This document shows positions 10,781 to 22,109 of a stretch of DNA of 64,000 bases, piece by piece. The DNA is from Zanthoxylum bungeanum. Lineage: Eukaryota; Streptophyta; Magnoliopsida; Sapindales; Rutaceae. The DNA is taken from assembly GCA_019454045.1 (NCBI GenBank), contig SKCR01026824.1:1-64000 (forward strand). Reading direction: 5' to 3'. Position 1 is the first letter of the stretch, and every line of letters starts with the position of its first letter. The notes below the pieces were generated by a model that saw only the letters and a list, made by a program, of their open reading frames with translations, had not been told where the DNA came from and ran no database searches. The translations under genes were made by a program, and so were the position numbers.

Positions 10781-13567
10781 TGTTAGGTTTGGTGCTCAGA
10801 GCGCCAATCCGGATCGTATTTATGTCTGATTCATGAATACGAGCAATATCTTTTTCCATAATATTACTTATTTATGGTTGCACCTCTTGTCTTTTATATA
10901 CATATTCGATCTAATTTCGATTATATTGAAACTAAATCATGTTTAGTGATATATATATATATATATATAAATTAGACAATGACCCGATAATATATAATGT
11001 AGCGCGCAATTACAATGTAGCTTGTAATTGACATTGGGAAGTGCCACTACTAGATATATATTATCAAATAAAGTTCCTAGTCAAGATTTACTAACACGGG
11101 TCGGTTAGTAAAATCCACTGAGACCAGTACATTTCATACATCGTGACTTGGTCTGATGGTTTATCCCAATGAACTATGAATCTCGGGAGACTCATATAGA
11201 TGTGTATGTGTTTATTTGATAAACACTAAATGACTCACCGAAGATTACCTAATAGATGGTACAACAACGTCAATAGGAATCTTCTAGGGTTGAATAGCAT
11301 ATTGATTCTTTAACTTGAGATACCACTGTTGATATATGAGTCATCCTCCACACTTTGATGGCAGTCATGTCACTGATCTATTTAGATCAGATATCCGCCT
11401 GTTCGTTGGGTGTGGACTCATGCTCATGATATCCTGTGAGTATAAAGATAGGATCCGTCAATTCTGTGTACAGAGCATAGATATTCATTATGAGATTAGC
11501 AATCCGTTAAATCCATAGATCTATGGTACACTGCAAAGAGGGTTATAAGTTTTCTTATGAGATTGCTAACAAAAACGTCGATTAGATTATACCTATAGAG
11601 ATTTGACATTAATATCTATATCTCTGGAATAATCTGAATATCTGTGACGAAGGGATTATACGTATACGATGACCTCGACCTGTATAGTTCAGCGAGTTTA
11701 TCTGTGATCGTCATAATTTACGGATGGGTAAATTATGGACATGAAATTGCATTTCGTGACGGATATGCCTGAACTTAGAGAGTCTCACTAATGAAATATA
11801 CTCGTCAAGCACTAGGACAACTTTTATGAATAATACTGATTATTTATAAATCGTTTAAAGGTTAAACGAAAGATACATGCGTAGGGGGCCTTTTGATCAT
11901 TTCCTAATTAATGTGTATTTATATTTAATACTTGATTTTATTAAATACACATTAATTAATTGTCAAATAATGATATTTGACATATATCATTAATATATGT
12001 ATTTGGATTGTTTAAAGTAAATATAATACATATATTTGGATATTTATATTTAAATAATTATTTAATTATTTAATTGTTAAATAATTAAAGTAATCAAAAA
12101 TTAAAAAAAATATCTAAGCTGATATTTATTAAAGAAAATGATTAAGTGTAAATGTTTGACTTTTACATTAAAGAAAATGGTTATCAAATTGATTTTTGCT
12201 TATTTAATTTGTTAGAATAGTAAAATAATTTTTTTCTTTTTCTTTACCCATTTTTGGCCATTGACCTAAGTATATAAGGATTTGTTTTTCCTTTTGCTTC
12301 ACACTTGTTGAAGCCACCAAAAACATAAACAAAAGAGACTTGAGAGAAAAGAAAAGAAACCAAGAAATAATTCAAGAAACTAAGAAATAATTCTAGAAAG
12401 CTTGGATTTTTATAAGTATTTCCAACTTTATATTAGAATGAAATTTATTCCTTTTGTTCTTGGCTACAACATATGTTATTATTAGTTTTTTCTACTCTCT
12501 TGTGTTTGTGTTATGATGGTTGGAAGCATGAATGAAAGATGTATGCATGTGTGTTTAATAAAGTATGCTTATAAATGGTGTATAAGTACACTTTTGATTA
12601 TTTGATGATCTTGTTTCCATTCTAGAGTTGCTAGGCCACTCATTGATGACCTAGAATTGTTCTTAAGTTGTTTCAAAGTGGTGAGACTTGTTTGGTGTTG
12701 TATAAATTAAATTAAAGTGTTGAATTAGGTTAATTTTGTTAATTGGACTAATATGAGAAATTAGGGTTTTTAACCTAAACCAAAATTGGGGCTTTTCATA
12801 TATGTGTTGTATAATGATGTATATATGATGTACATTTAATTTGGTGTTGATTGGATATCATCTAATGTTGTTTTGAACAAATTTGGACCAAAATACAAAA
12901 TCTGGAAAATGTTGGGACCTCTAGGTAATTTTGGATTTTTGTGGGATTTTTACTGTGAGTTGTATTTTGATGTATATGATACATATAAATCATTTTTGTA
13001 GTGATTTAAAATCACTTAAATCTATATTTGACAAATTAGGACTAAAATGATCAAAATGCAAACTATTGGGGTCTCACGGCAATTAAGAGAAAAATCAGAT
13101 TTTTGGGATAAAAATATATTTTTGAGTATTGTGTGATTAGAATAAATTAGTTTATTTTAATTGCCCAAGAAAATTAATTACCGGAAATTATTTCGGAGTG
13201 AAACTAAGTGAAAACAGCGAAAAACAACGTTACCGGGTAACAGCTTTTAAAACAGTGAGTTGGTCACTGTTCGGGCAGCCCACAATTTGTCCAAGTGCTA
13301 TAAGGGCTGACCTGGGCATCCCTCATGTGCATTGGTCGGTCGGAAACATGTTTTATGCTATTTTACGGAAAAATATTTGCGTAAAAGTTTCACGGTGTTT
13401 CTATATTATTTATGTCGTTATTTGATATCGAATAAATATATTTAAGTGAAATATGAATAATTTAATATTGGATATTGAGTAATTTATTCGTAAGTTTAAA
13501 TTTTTTTAAATTACGATTTTACTCGAACTGCGCATCTTCCGCTGCGCTAGCCAGAAAAACCCCAGCA
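10781..13567 (+). repeat. Family 1 LTR, unit 2 (full length, about 2.8 kb)
   Basis: The unit spans 2787 bp from TGTTAGGTTTGG to CCCCAGCA, giving the full extent of this LTR family. The antisense copy at 15869-16766 confirms the 3' part, with matching ATTCCGCTGCG and CCCCAACA ends. It is non-coding apart from short chance ORFs. Confidence 0.8.
12271..12278 (+). promoter_or_regulatory. Putative TATA box, family 1 LTR unit 2
   Basis: This TATATAAG sits at the position equivalent to that in unit 1, about 1490 bp from the LTR start. Confidence 0.45.
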
Positions 13568-13900
13568 CTTGTAATGATCGATCTTGCTAGCAGTGACTGA
13601 AGCTATCCCTATGCTCCATTCTTCAATGAATACTGGAAAACTCACAAGCGAACTAATTTTTCTACCCCTCTATTGAAGTTGAAAGTGCTGTAAATTTTCA
13701 GGAAATTGCTTATGTGGGCATTAAGATCATCATTCGGGCTACCCCCAAACTACACTGATTTTTGTATCATGTGAACACATATCTTGATTTCCCATGCATT
13801 GTCCTAAAGGGGTGGTGGGACGATACATGATATGACCCCATCAATGATCGATATCGTCATATCCTGAATCGAGAATGACGCTGTTACTTCCCATTGTTCG
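13568..13900 (-). pseudogene. gag: Athila-like Ty3/gypsy gag, N-terminal part (decayed)
   Basis: Minus-strand translation includes NAHISNFLKIYSTFNF, followed by EKLVRL, FQYSLKNGA and LQSLLARSI. This reproduces the order of the conserved Athila gag block (PNAHL-NFLE-C-TFK, then IRLRLFPFSLRDKA, then WL-SLPPGSI). At least three in-frame stops are present. The remainder of the protein continues at 8723 leftward after removal of the inserted solo LTR. The element's leader and primer site lie about 130 bp upstream on the same strand, as expected for a 5' gag. Confidence 0.75.
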
Positions 13901-14030
13901 GGGTGTTGGTCATTCATGACGTTTGGAATCAAAGGAAAACAAAAGAAAAATGAAAAAGAAAAAGAAGGTGTTTAGCTAAGCAAATAAAACGTTGTCCTAA
14001 TATTAATAAAGACAAATAAAATAAGTCCAT

Positions 14031-14043
14031 GGCAACGGCGTCA
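14031..14043 (-). other. Primer-binding site, tRNA-Asp type (Athila-like element)
   Basis: On the plus strand GGCAACGGCGTCA matches the 3' end of plant tRNA-Asp (GGCAACGGCGCCA) with one C-to-T change. On the minus strand it reads TGACGCCGTTGCC directly downstream of the LTR, where minus-strand DNA synthesis would be primed. Athila elements use this class of site. Confidence 0.75.
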
Positions 14044-14045
14044 AA

Positions 14046-15811
14046 ACTTGATCTTGATTTTATACCGCACACAAGTGCACGTGTATCGCTAAAGTAATAT
14101 AGTGATTATTAGTCAGATGTCGTACCCACATGGACTTAGGGTCCGTTTGGTATAACTTTTTAAATATAATTTCTTCAAGTATAATTTTTATTAATATAGC
14201 TTTTAGAAGTAGAGCTTTTGATAAAAAAAGTTTTTAGGTGTTTGGTTGCGAGTGAGAACTTTTATTAAACATTATAAAATTACTTTATTGGACAAATTTT
14301 TTAAGTTGTGTTATGAAAGAAATGAAATAATGTTATTAAATTAAATAAGAGTATTATAGATAATTTAAATCTTTAAAAAATCTTTTCAAGCTCTACTCCT
14401 AAAGCTCAAATTTTGAGCTTTTCCTAGTAGAGGTAAAATAATTTTTTTTGTCCTTAAAAGCTCTACTTAAAATGCAACCAAACATCACCAAAATTTTTGA
14501 AAATAGCTTCTGGGATTAAAAAAAGATCTTTTACCTCTACTAGAAGTCATACCAAACATGCACTTATTATTTCTCCTATTAATACCAAGACTAACCTATT
14601 TAACTTCAACTATATTATTGGTTAAGAAATGAATGTTTATTCTAAAATTACTAAAAGTAAATAAATAGCAAATAATAATTTTTGAGGTAAACTTTACATG
14701 CGAGAAGAACATAGGGTTGTAACTTCACCTAAGCATGCAAGAAATGAGTTCATGCACTTTTCATTTAATTAGGTTGTTACAAATTATTAACCTAGAATAC
14801 TAAACTATCTACAAGTCTTTTTCAATGGTCAGGTAGAAATATTCAACTTAAACCATTTAACAATATATTTATGTCAATTAATTTAAACCAAATTCATTAA
14901 AAATAATTTCTAATATTGGCTACGTATGGCCTACATGTATATGTCTATCCTGAAGGGAAATCTATTTAAAAGAACTAGATCACGCGCTATTATTCACATG
15001 ACTAACCCAAATTCCCTTCGTCGAGTTCCTAAGGATTTACCAAGACTATTCTATTGTTAGCCAGATAATAAAACATGCATTAAAACACAAAGAATAATAA
15101 ATAATTCTATAATAAACCCAAAAGAATAAAAAATACAAATTAATTAATAAACATGTGTTTGAGATCTATTACAACCATAAATTAATGAATTATATACTCA
15201 TGATATTCAATAAAAACAAGCTAATAATTGATACAAACAAGTATTCATAAAAGATAAACTAGAGATAAAATGGAAGAAAGAACTCTCGTTTGCAGTCTTC
15301 GCCTTCAATCTATAGCACTAGTTATGCTTTGAGACTCCAAAATTGTGTTATGAGGCTTCTTTCTAGGTTTTGGGACAAACATATTCCTATATAGGAGGAT
15401 CAGTGGGTCTTTCTTAATCAAAAATTGAGTTCTGGACGAATTGGGGCTGGTCTCTCTGTGTTGCGAAGCACTAAACGTGCGTCACAAATTTCTCAACATC
15501 TATTGGCTCGTCGAGTAGTGCAATGGTCAGCATCATGACGTGCCCAATTGAACACATTCTAGATTAATTTTCTTTATATGTGCGTCTCTAAACACTGTCC
15601 AGCATCGAGACACACATCTCGACCTCTGGAAAGTGAACTAGTTTGTTCTGAACTTTGTTGTTTCATCCATAGTTGAATCTGTTTGAGTCTTGATATGATT
15701 TTAACCTGCAAAACACACCCGAAACACATCAAAACACTCATAAAATTCGAGACAACGCACAAAACATTAAGATAAAATGGTGGGAAATATATGTATATTA
15801 ACTGCTCATCA
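14046..15811 (-). repeat. 5' LTR of the Athila-like element
   Basis: Read on the minus strand, the LTR starts TGATGAGCAGTTAATATAC, a start seen in Athila-type plant LTRs. It runs to the text just before the tRNA-Asp primer site. The interior is non-coding and contains a MITE (14139-14563), so the native length is about 1.34 kb. The exact 3' boundary is blurred because the terminal CA is not preserved. No 3' LTR is recognised in the window. Confidence 0.6.
14139..14563. mobile_element. Tourist-like MITE (PIF/Harbinger type), 425 bp
   Basis: Terminal inverted repeats are GGGTCCGTTTGGTATAAC on the left and, reverse-complemented, GTGCATGTTTGGTATGAC on the right. They are flanked by the 3-bp duplication TTA (14136-14138 and 14564-14566), the PIF/Harbinger target signature. 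Subterminal inverted similarity (AAGCTCTAC and GTAGAGCTT tracts) and the lack of any ORF fit a non-autonomous MITE inside the Athila-like LTR. Confidence 0.8.
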
Positions 15812-15863
15812 GTTAACTGATAAGAACTGCCTAGAACAAGCCAAACAAACCCCTCCATGTGTT
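15812..15863. other. Left remnant of the locus that received the central 33-kb block
   Basis: This short stretch lies between the Athila-like LTR and the CTAAG target duplication. It should be continuous with 48841 onward in the pre-insertion locus. No gene is recognisable. Confidence 0.5.
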
Positions 15864-15868
15864 CTAAG

Positions 15869-16766
15869 TGTTGGGGTTTTGGGCAAAATACCCGGGTTAC
15901 GCAGCGGAATGCGGGAAAATCAAATTTTCCCATTTCTTTAATTTTTCTTGGGTAAATAAAATAAACTTAATTATTTTAATCACTCAATACTCAAAAACAG
16001 AAATTCTTAACCCAAAAATCAAATTTCAGTAAATTACCATACAACCCCAAAACTTTCCATTTTAATCATTTTAGTCTTAAGTTGTTCAAAATAAGCTTAG
16101 GTGATTTCCAATCACAACCAAAATGATTTGTACATCAAATATACATTAAAACATAAATCTGAAAAATTTTCCAGATTTTTCAGTAATTACGGAAATGCGC
16201 TTAAACTTTGCATTTTGATCATTTTAGTCCTAATTTGTCAAATACATAATTAGGTGATTCCAAATCACTACCAAAATGATTTATACATGTCTTATACAAG
16301 AAAATACAAGTTAAAATTCAAGAAAATAATTTTTCCCAAATTACAGAGAGGTCCCTTAATTTTCCAAGATGTGCAATTTGGTCCTTTTTAGTTCAAAACA
16401 TGTCAAGATCAAATCCAATCAATCCCAAATTTAATATACATCATATATACATCAAATTACAACACATATATGAAAAGCCCCAAATTTGGAAAGGGTTATG
16501 AACCCAAATTTTATAATTTTCACAAATTGACAAATTATACCAAATTAAACAAATTCAATACTTTAATCCAATCCTTACCACACCAAATAAGTCTCACCCC
16601 CATGAAAGAACTCAAAAACAATTCTCGGTCATTTGTGAGTGGCTAAGAAACTCTAGAATGACAACATCACCATCAAATGGCCAAAAGTGTGCTTATTAAC
16701 CATTAATAAGCAAACTTTGTTTGTATACATGCATACATGTTTCATTCATGCTTCCAACCATAATAT
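15869..16766 (-). mobile_element. Family 1 LTR, 3' portion of a split copy (antisense)
   Basis: The left edge TGTTGGGGTTTTGGG is the reverse complement of an LTR 3' end reading CCCCAACA. The text then follows the antisense of 13567 back to about 12520, including the GAAAAGCCCCAAATTTGG and CATTCATGCTTCCAACCAT landmarks. It stops where copia element A begins with TGTTGGACAA. The left flank is CTAAG (15864-15868), matching the flank of the complementary portion that ends at 48835. Confidence 0.8.
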
Positions 16767-18740
16767 TGTTGGACAATTATGACCCATACCATCACTATTT
16801 GTACAGAACATGGCGTTGTTGTACAAATTAACTATGTGACAAAGGAAATTGCTCTTTTATCATTTGTAATTGGATTATCTGGAAATATAAATGATAAAAG
16901 TCCATATGATTAGTACCGGATTAATAAGATATGAGACAATGTTAATCCACTAATGTTTAATCATTAAATATCCCTAGTCATTGTATTATCAAGACTGGAC
17001 ATCGATAATGCGGAATATACTAGTATTACACTTGTGAGCATTATAGAGGCATAATGGCATAATTCTCATATATTTAGGTATTGGATACTCATGCAAGTGT
17101 AATAGGAGGTTCTGTTTACCGATGGTACGAAAACAGCTTCACTCTGGATAGACCCCTTGGAATCCCATTGGTAGTATAACTATGTGTCTATGGGAATCCG
17201 AATCAGGGTAGGTGTATTTGGTCTTAACCTGAGACTTGTATCGCTAATACTTGCGACAATCAATATACTTTGGTTTTGGTCGTTCGGGGCTTTAACAGGT
17301 TCTGTGTACGCCTCTTCTGGGTATACTGAGAATCATAGTGTATTGGATGTGATGTCAAAATGGAAGTATCACTTCAGTCATATGGAGATGATGATCACGT
17401 AGGATACAGAACTAATACTCTTTAGTACTGCAGTCATCGAGATAATATGACTAGGTCATGATTATCCGATTATAGAGACTAGTTACCAGAGATCCGATAT
17501 ATGCTTCGTACGGGGCAGACATATTCCAGCCCCAGGCCTAGCATGTGACTATCGATACTGGATCGTAATATGCAATACTACGTATGCTATGTCTGACAAA
17601 GATATTGTATTCCGCAGAAGAATATTTCTGGAGAATTGGGTAGGCACGGTGCTTTGCTAGAAGCCAACCATATCTTGTAAATCGGTAAGAAGTGATATCG
17701 GGTACGCATATATTCGGATAGTCCGATAATCGTATTTACTGCCAACATATCCAGTGATCTCTTGGGTCGCTTCCCGAAGATTCACCGTTGAGATTTGACT
17801 CGAACAGAAAATTAATCTGGGATTAATTATGAAAGAGAAAATTAATCTGGGATTAATTACGGCAATAAATTAATCTGGGATTAATTAAAAGAGAAAGAAT
17901 TAATCTGGGATTAATTGCGTCGAGAATTTATCTAGGATTAAATTCGTCGAGAAGAGAGAACACGATTAATTTGGAATTAATCGGTAAAGTAAATTTAATA
18001 GTTAAATTAGATTTTACTATTTAATTTATTTAATTGGTCTAAAATAATATATCAGATATATTAATTGAAATTAGATTTCAACGCGGAATTGAAATTGGAT
18101 TTTAATTCAAGGGAACGAATTAATTTGGAATTAATTCGCGAGCGACTTCCGTAATAATTTTGCTAGGCATTAATATTTAATTAAATTAGATTTAATTAAG
18201 CCGCGACGGAAAATTCGTTTAATCGGATTAAACGAAACTGAGCCCGAAGTGTGTTGAGGAAACCACTTGAATTTTGAATTTAAAATGGGTCCCACCAACT
18301 TACATCACTTGTCACTTTTTGTTGATGGAAGTGGTTGAGTGTAATTATGGTAACTTACACAACACACTTTGTATTTCGTTTTTTTGAAAATGATATACAA
18401 AAACTTAAGTGACTTTGACTTTGGTATTATGTTTTTAAGAAACAAAATACAAAGAAAACTTCATCTTCTCTCCCTCTCCCTTGGTCGAAACTTAGCTCCT
18501 TGGAGGATAAAATTTTTCTTTCAATTTTTGTTCAAGCTAGCACTTAAATGAGTGAATCAAGGTGATAGAGAAACTCACCCAAGTGTTGGAAACACTCAAG
18601 AAGGACTTCGAGCTTCCACCGAAATGCATAAAAAAGTTTGAACTCATCCGATCAATGTGAGTATTTTCCGCAACTCTTTTAATTTTATTCACACAAAAAT
18701 CACTCTTAGACGATCTTGGGATGTTCTAGGAACACTTACA
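16767..18740 (+). repeat. 5' LTR of copia element A
   Basis: The LTR starts TGTTGGACAATTATGACCC and ends AACACTTACA. One spacer base then separates it from the primer site. The first 710 bp are found inverted at 24163-24875, and the whole LTR is found inverted at 29218-31272 and 37145-39154 in diverged form. A block of repeated ATTAATC hairpins lies in the 3' half. Confidence 0.85.
17811..17985 (+). repeat. Hairpin repeat array in LTR A
   Basis: ATTAATCTGGGATTAAT occurs at 17811, 17841, 17869 and 17899, with degenerate copies near 17926 and 17966. Each unit is an inverted repeat, ATTAATC / GATTAAT, around TGG. The related LTRs of element C keep only two or three units, so the array varies in copy number. 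Confidence 0.85.
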
Positions 18741-18741
18741 A

Positions 18742-18754
18742 TGGTATCAGAGCC
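18742..18754 (+). other. Primer-binding site, initiator tRNA-Met type (element A)
   Basis: TGGTATCAGAGCC directly follows the LTR. It is complementary to the 3' end of plant initiator tRNA-Met, the usual primer of Ty1/copia elements. Confidence 0.9.
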
Positions 18755-21074
18755 ATCTAAGTTTTATTTGGAATTCTAGGGTTCTTAAACTTTAATTTGG
18801 GAATTTTGTGTTGGAGCTTGATTTTCTTAAATTGATGGTTTGGTTGAGTTTATAAGATATTGAATTGGATTTGTGCATTGTTGGATTTGTGATAAATTGA
18901 TTAGATCAAAAATCCCCAAATCTTAAGCTTGGCCGAATATATACCCTAGAATAAATTCATGGTGATTTTTTGAAATTTGACAATTGGATATGTTAAATGG
19001 CATGAATTGAATATTGATTATTGATTTAATTGGATTGAAATCAAAAATTGGATGTTAATTTTATGCCTTTGCTGTGAATGAAGCATGTTGTTGGTAGATT
19101 GATTTTGCTTCAATTTTTGTTGGACATGAATTGAAAATGATGAGCATGATTAATTGAATTAATTAGTGTTTTGGAAGTATTAGATTAATTAATTAATTAT
19201 GGTAATTACACTTGAATTGAATTAATTTGTAATTTGGAATAATGAATTAATCTAATTGTTGTATTTGGGCTTAATGGGCTTGGTTGGGCCAAGTTTGGTT
19301 TAGGATAATTGGTTGGATCCAATTGGGCCTAAAACCATTTCCATAAAGTCCAAATATGATAATTGGGCCTAATGGGCCTAAATTGATTTATGGCATATGG
19401 TGATTCCTAATTGGGCTTTGGCATCTTGGGTTTGACCCATAATTGCCAAAGCCCATGCCTAAAGAATTAATTAAAAGCTCATTGGACTTTAATTGAATAG
19501 TATTGGATACTAATTGGGCCTTTGAGACCCGTAAAGATTGGATTTGGAATCCAAGTCTAAAAGGCACTATTGAAAGTGTAATTATTTAATTTGGAATTAA
19601 ATATGAATTAGTATTGAATATAATTTAAATTGGATTTAAAATTGTAGTTCAATATAATTTAAGAATACTTACTTTAAGTATTTATTCTTAAACGAGTTGG
19701 ACTCGCGCAAATTAAATCATTGTTTGAACATTGGATGGTCACTAATCAAAGATTAATTAATTGGATTAGGTTGATTGATAACATGGTTTGTGTGAATACT
19801 TGGATGTATGTATGAATAATGTATATCAGATGCATATTAGATATGTGAGGGCAATTTTGGAAATTGTTGTAATAAATTTAGAATTTATTAATTGGACCTG
19901 CGTGTCCAGCCTATTACCTCTTTTCTCATTGTATTTCTCTTCTCACCTATTCCCCTCAATGTAAATGAGGTTTCTTTAGAAGTATTATGTAATTGGGCAG
20001 AAATATGAATAGTGCTAGCGGGAGAGAGGAAAGAGAGAGATTTGTTATAGGAACAAGTTTGTTGTATATCCATCCGTATATCATTATTAAATTTTATCGC
20101 GCCTTATTATGCTTTTAGAATGCATGTTTAAGGGTGTATGATGAGACATAATTAAAGATAATAAATTAGTTGCCAAATCGCGACAAAAACCCTCATATTA
20201 TATTAAGCGTTTTTCCTTCCATTGAGTGATTCTCTCTCAAGATCCAAGATTGGCATTGGTTTGTTGGCCAAAGTCAAGACCTTTGTCCATCGCGGATGTG
20301 TTTGAATCACAAAAGCTTTGTTCCATATCGTACGCCTTGGGCAAGTTGTGATTTGTTGGCCAAAGTCAATGTCACTTCTTGTTCATCGGCCTCGATTATG
20401 AAGCTTTCCAACTGTCAATGGGTCACGCTTAACTGGTTTCATTAAGCTTGTTGAGCCAAAGCCAAGGCTTAGTTGATTCAGAGGAAAAAGGTTAGGGAAT
20501 ATATCAGATATATTGGCATATATTGGATATATGTTTCGGACTTGGATGTCCACCTACTAGATCTAGGAATTGGATTTGATTCAATTGATCTTAGAGATCT
20601 ACCTAGTTAAATTTCATACAATTTGTTGGCCAAAGTCAAGGTTGTGTGTTATTTAACAGGATCCTAGCCCACTAGGAAACTAGGTTTCCCGAGTACTCCA
20701 CAGAGGGTTAGAGGCTCGCCGAAAAATAGTGGGAGGCAAGTATCAAATTTGTAATTTCATTTAACTACTTGCCAATACGCGCTCATTTCAATTTTTCCTC
20801 ATTAAAAAATTTATAAATATATATTAGTTGGACTAATATTCAAATTGTTGTTTTAATTGAACATTTGGACTGTATTCAAACTACTTCATTTATAGTTGGT
20901 TATATAATTGGATTATAGAATCAATATATTTGAATGTAACCAATCAAATAGTAGTTGATTATATAGTTAGACTATAGTAATCATTATATTAGATTGTACC
21001 CGAAATCGTTGATTGGATAGTTGGACTATTGGAATCGAGATAACTGAAAGATTAGCATTTAAAACATAATCCTG
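18755..21074 (+). other. Long untranslated leader of element A
   Basis: About 2.3 kb of AT-rich non-coding sequence separates primer site and gag. Two textures stand out. A cluster of TGGGCC/TGGGCT motifs occupies 19255-19540. Repeats of TTGTTGGCCAAAGTCAAGG and variants occupy 20255-20645. The same leader is present in C (34791-37131) and in the split leader of B, so it is a family trait. No protein is recognised. Confidence 0.7.
20255..20645 (+). repeat. Dispersed TTGGCCAAAGTCAA repeats in the leader of A
   Basis: TTGTTGGCCAAAGTCAA occurs near 20259, 20350 and 20622, with a variant (TTGTTGAGCCAAAGCCAAGG) near 20448. Spacing is irregular, roughly 90-175 bp. The antisense form CTTGACTTTGGCCAACAA is repeated in the leaders of C and B. 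Confidence 0.8.
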
Positions 21075-21690
21075 GGTGAAAATATCTTTAAGCGGCTTCA
21101 ATTTTCAAATGGGAATAGAACCTTAGGATAGTCCTGGGAGCCAAAAAGTTACTTTATTTGATAGAGTGACATCTCGGGCCTGAGCCCGGAGTTGAGCAAA
21201 TAGTGGAGCATGAGCTTTGGAAGACTCGTGGTGATGATAACTTTAGTGCTCAATCCGTTATGCTTACCGCAATGACTCCTTAATTTCTTCGTCAGAACTA
21301 AGGATTAGATCCTTATAGTATGATGTTGAAATTGAAGGATCTTCATAGATCTATTCTTAGATCTTAGAAGTACTAATTGCAATAAGAAAACTCTTGGAAA
21401 GTTAATGGCTATGCTCAATGAGACAGAGCCAGAGCTTGTAAAAGGGCAAGAAGCGCAAGGCATATCTTACTCCTACATCCCAGAAGGTCTAGGCTTGCCC
21501 GAAGACTTCTAGGGATGTGAAAAGGGCAAGGCTATATCGTCACAGTCTTCTAGGAAAACAAATGACATATCCCAAGATGTCTGCCTAAACTGTGGCAAAC
21601 GGGGTCACTGGAAGCGTGACTGCCGTATGGACAAGGCAGACATAAAGGAAATGAAGACTCTCCGACTTCAAGTATGTTTGTTATAAACAT
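21075..21690 (+). pseudogene. gag: Copia element A gag (decayed) with intact CCHC knuckle
   Basis: The N-terminal region is collinear with the gag of B (GENIF followed by an MSFGRL-like segment) but carries many stops. The C-terminal part has LGKLMAMLNETEPEL, the end of the UBN2-type capsid domain. It is followed at 21582-21623 by CLNCGKRGHWKRDC, a complete CX2CX4HX4C nucleocapsid zinc knuckle that would bind genomic RNA. At least one stop (TAG) separates the two parts. The knuckle is better preserved than in B, where the last cysteine is lost, or in C, where the knuckle is frameshifted. Confidence 0.8.
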
Positions 21691-21699
21691 GTCCACTGC

Positions 21700-22100
21700 T
21701 GGTTTTAAAATTGGATTTTAGATACTGGATGTGGTATATAAATATATGTACTGATGTGCGGGATCTGCTGATTAGCAGGAGACTGGCTTTAGATGAGATC
21801 GACCTATTAGTCAGAAACGGGACGAAAGTCGCTGTTTTGGCCGTAGAAACCTAAGTTTTGGAACTGCCCTTTGGACATGTACTTAAATTAGGTGACTGTT
21901 ATAATGTATCTAGTTTGACTAGGAACATTATCTCTGTATCTAGTTTAACCCATTGCGGGTATACCTTTATATTCTAGAACACTAAGTGTTTTGTTTATAA
22001 AGATGATATTGAGATAAGCACATCATATGTGAATAACAGTATTTATATTTAGAATATAAATGAATCTCAAACATATAATAAGACAAAGCAAAGCTCAAAC
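21700..22100 (+). pseudogene. Copia element A protease region (decayed)
   Basis: WILDTGCGI marks an aspartic protease active site with D-T-G preserved, immediately followed by a TAA stop. Downstream the text keeps SLTRNII and a GYTFIF segment that ends in a TAG stop at 21975-21977. The same stop is present at the equivalent codon in element C. The product would have cleaved the Gag-Pol polyprotein; it cannot be made here. Confidence 0.7.
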
Positions 22101-22109
22101 TGAATAAAT

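Larger units (their letters stand above)
8724..13567 (+). mobile_element. Family 1 solo LTR with internal 2-kb tandem duplication, inserted in Athila-like gag
   Basis: The insertion begins TGTTAGGGTTGGTGC and ends ACCCCAGCA. It splits an Athila-like gag whose two halves resume on either side. Flanks are CATGT (8719-8723) and CTTGT (13568-13572), a 5-bp duplication with one mismatch. The first 2057 bp are repeated head-to-tail as the first 2085 bp of the second unit. No gag or pol is present between or inside the units, so this is a solo LTR that later duplicated internally. Confidence 0.8.

Noticed and set aside
17184..17402. 72-codon plus ORF recurring at 24202-24456 and 38469-38735 (minus)
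   Set aside because: The repeated protein is only the U3 part of the copia LTR present in several copies. It lies upstream of gag and is not kept intact in all LTRs.
18742..18754. tRNA gene fragment
   Set aside because: It is only the 13-nt primer-binding complement next to an LTR; there is no cloverleaf.
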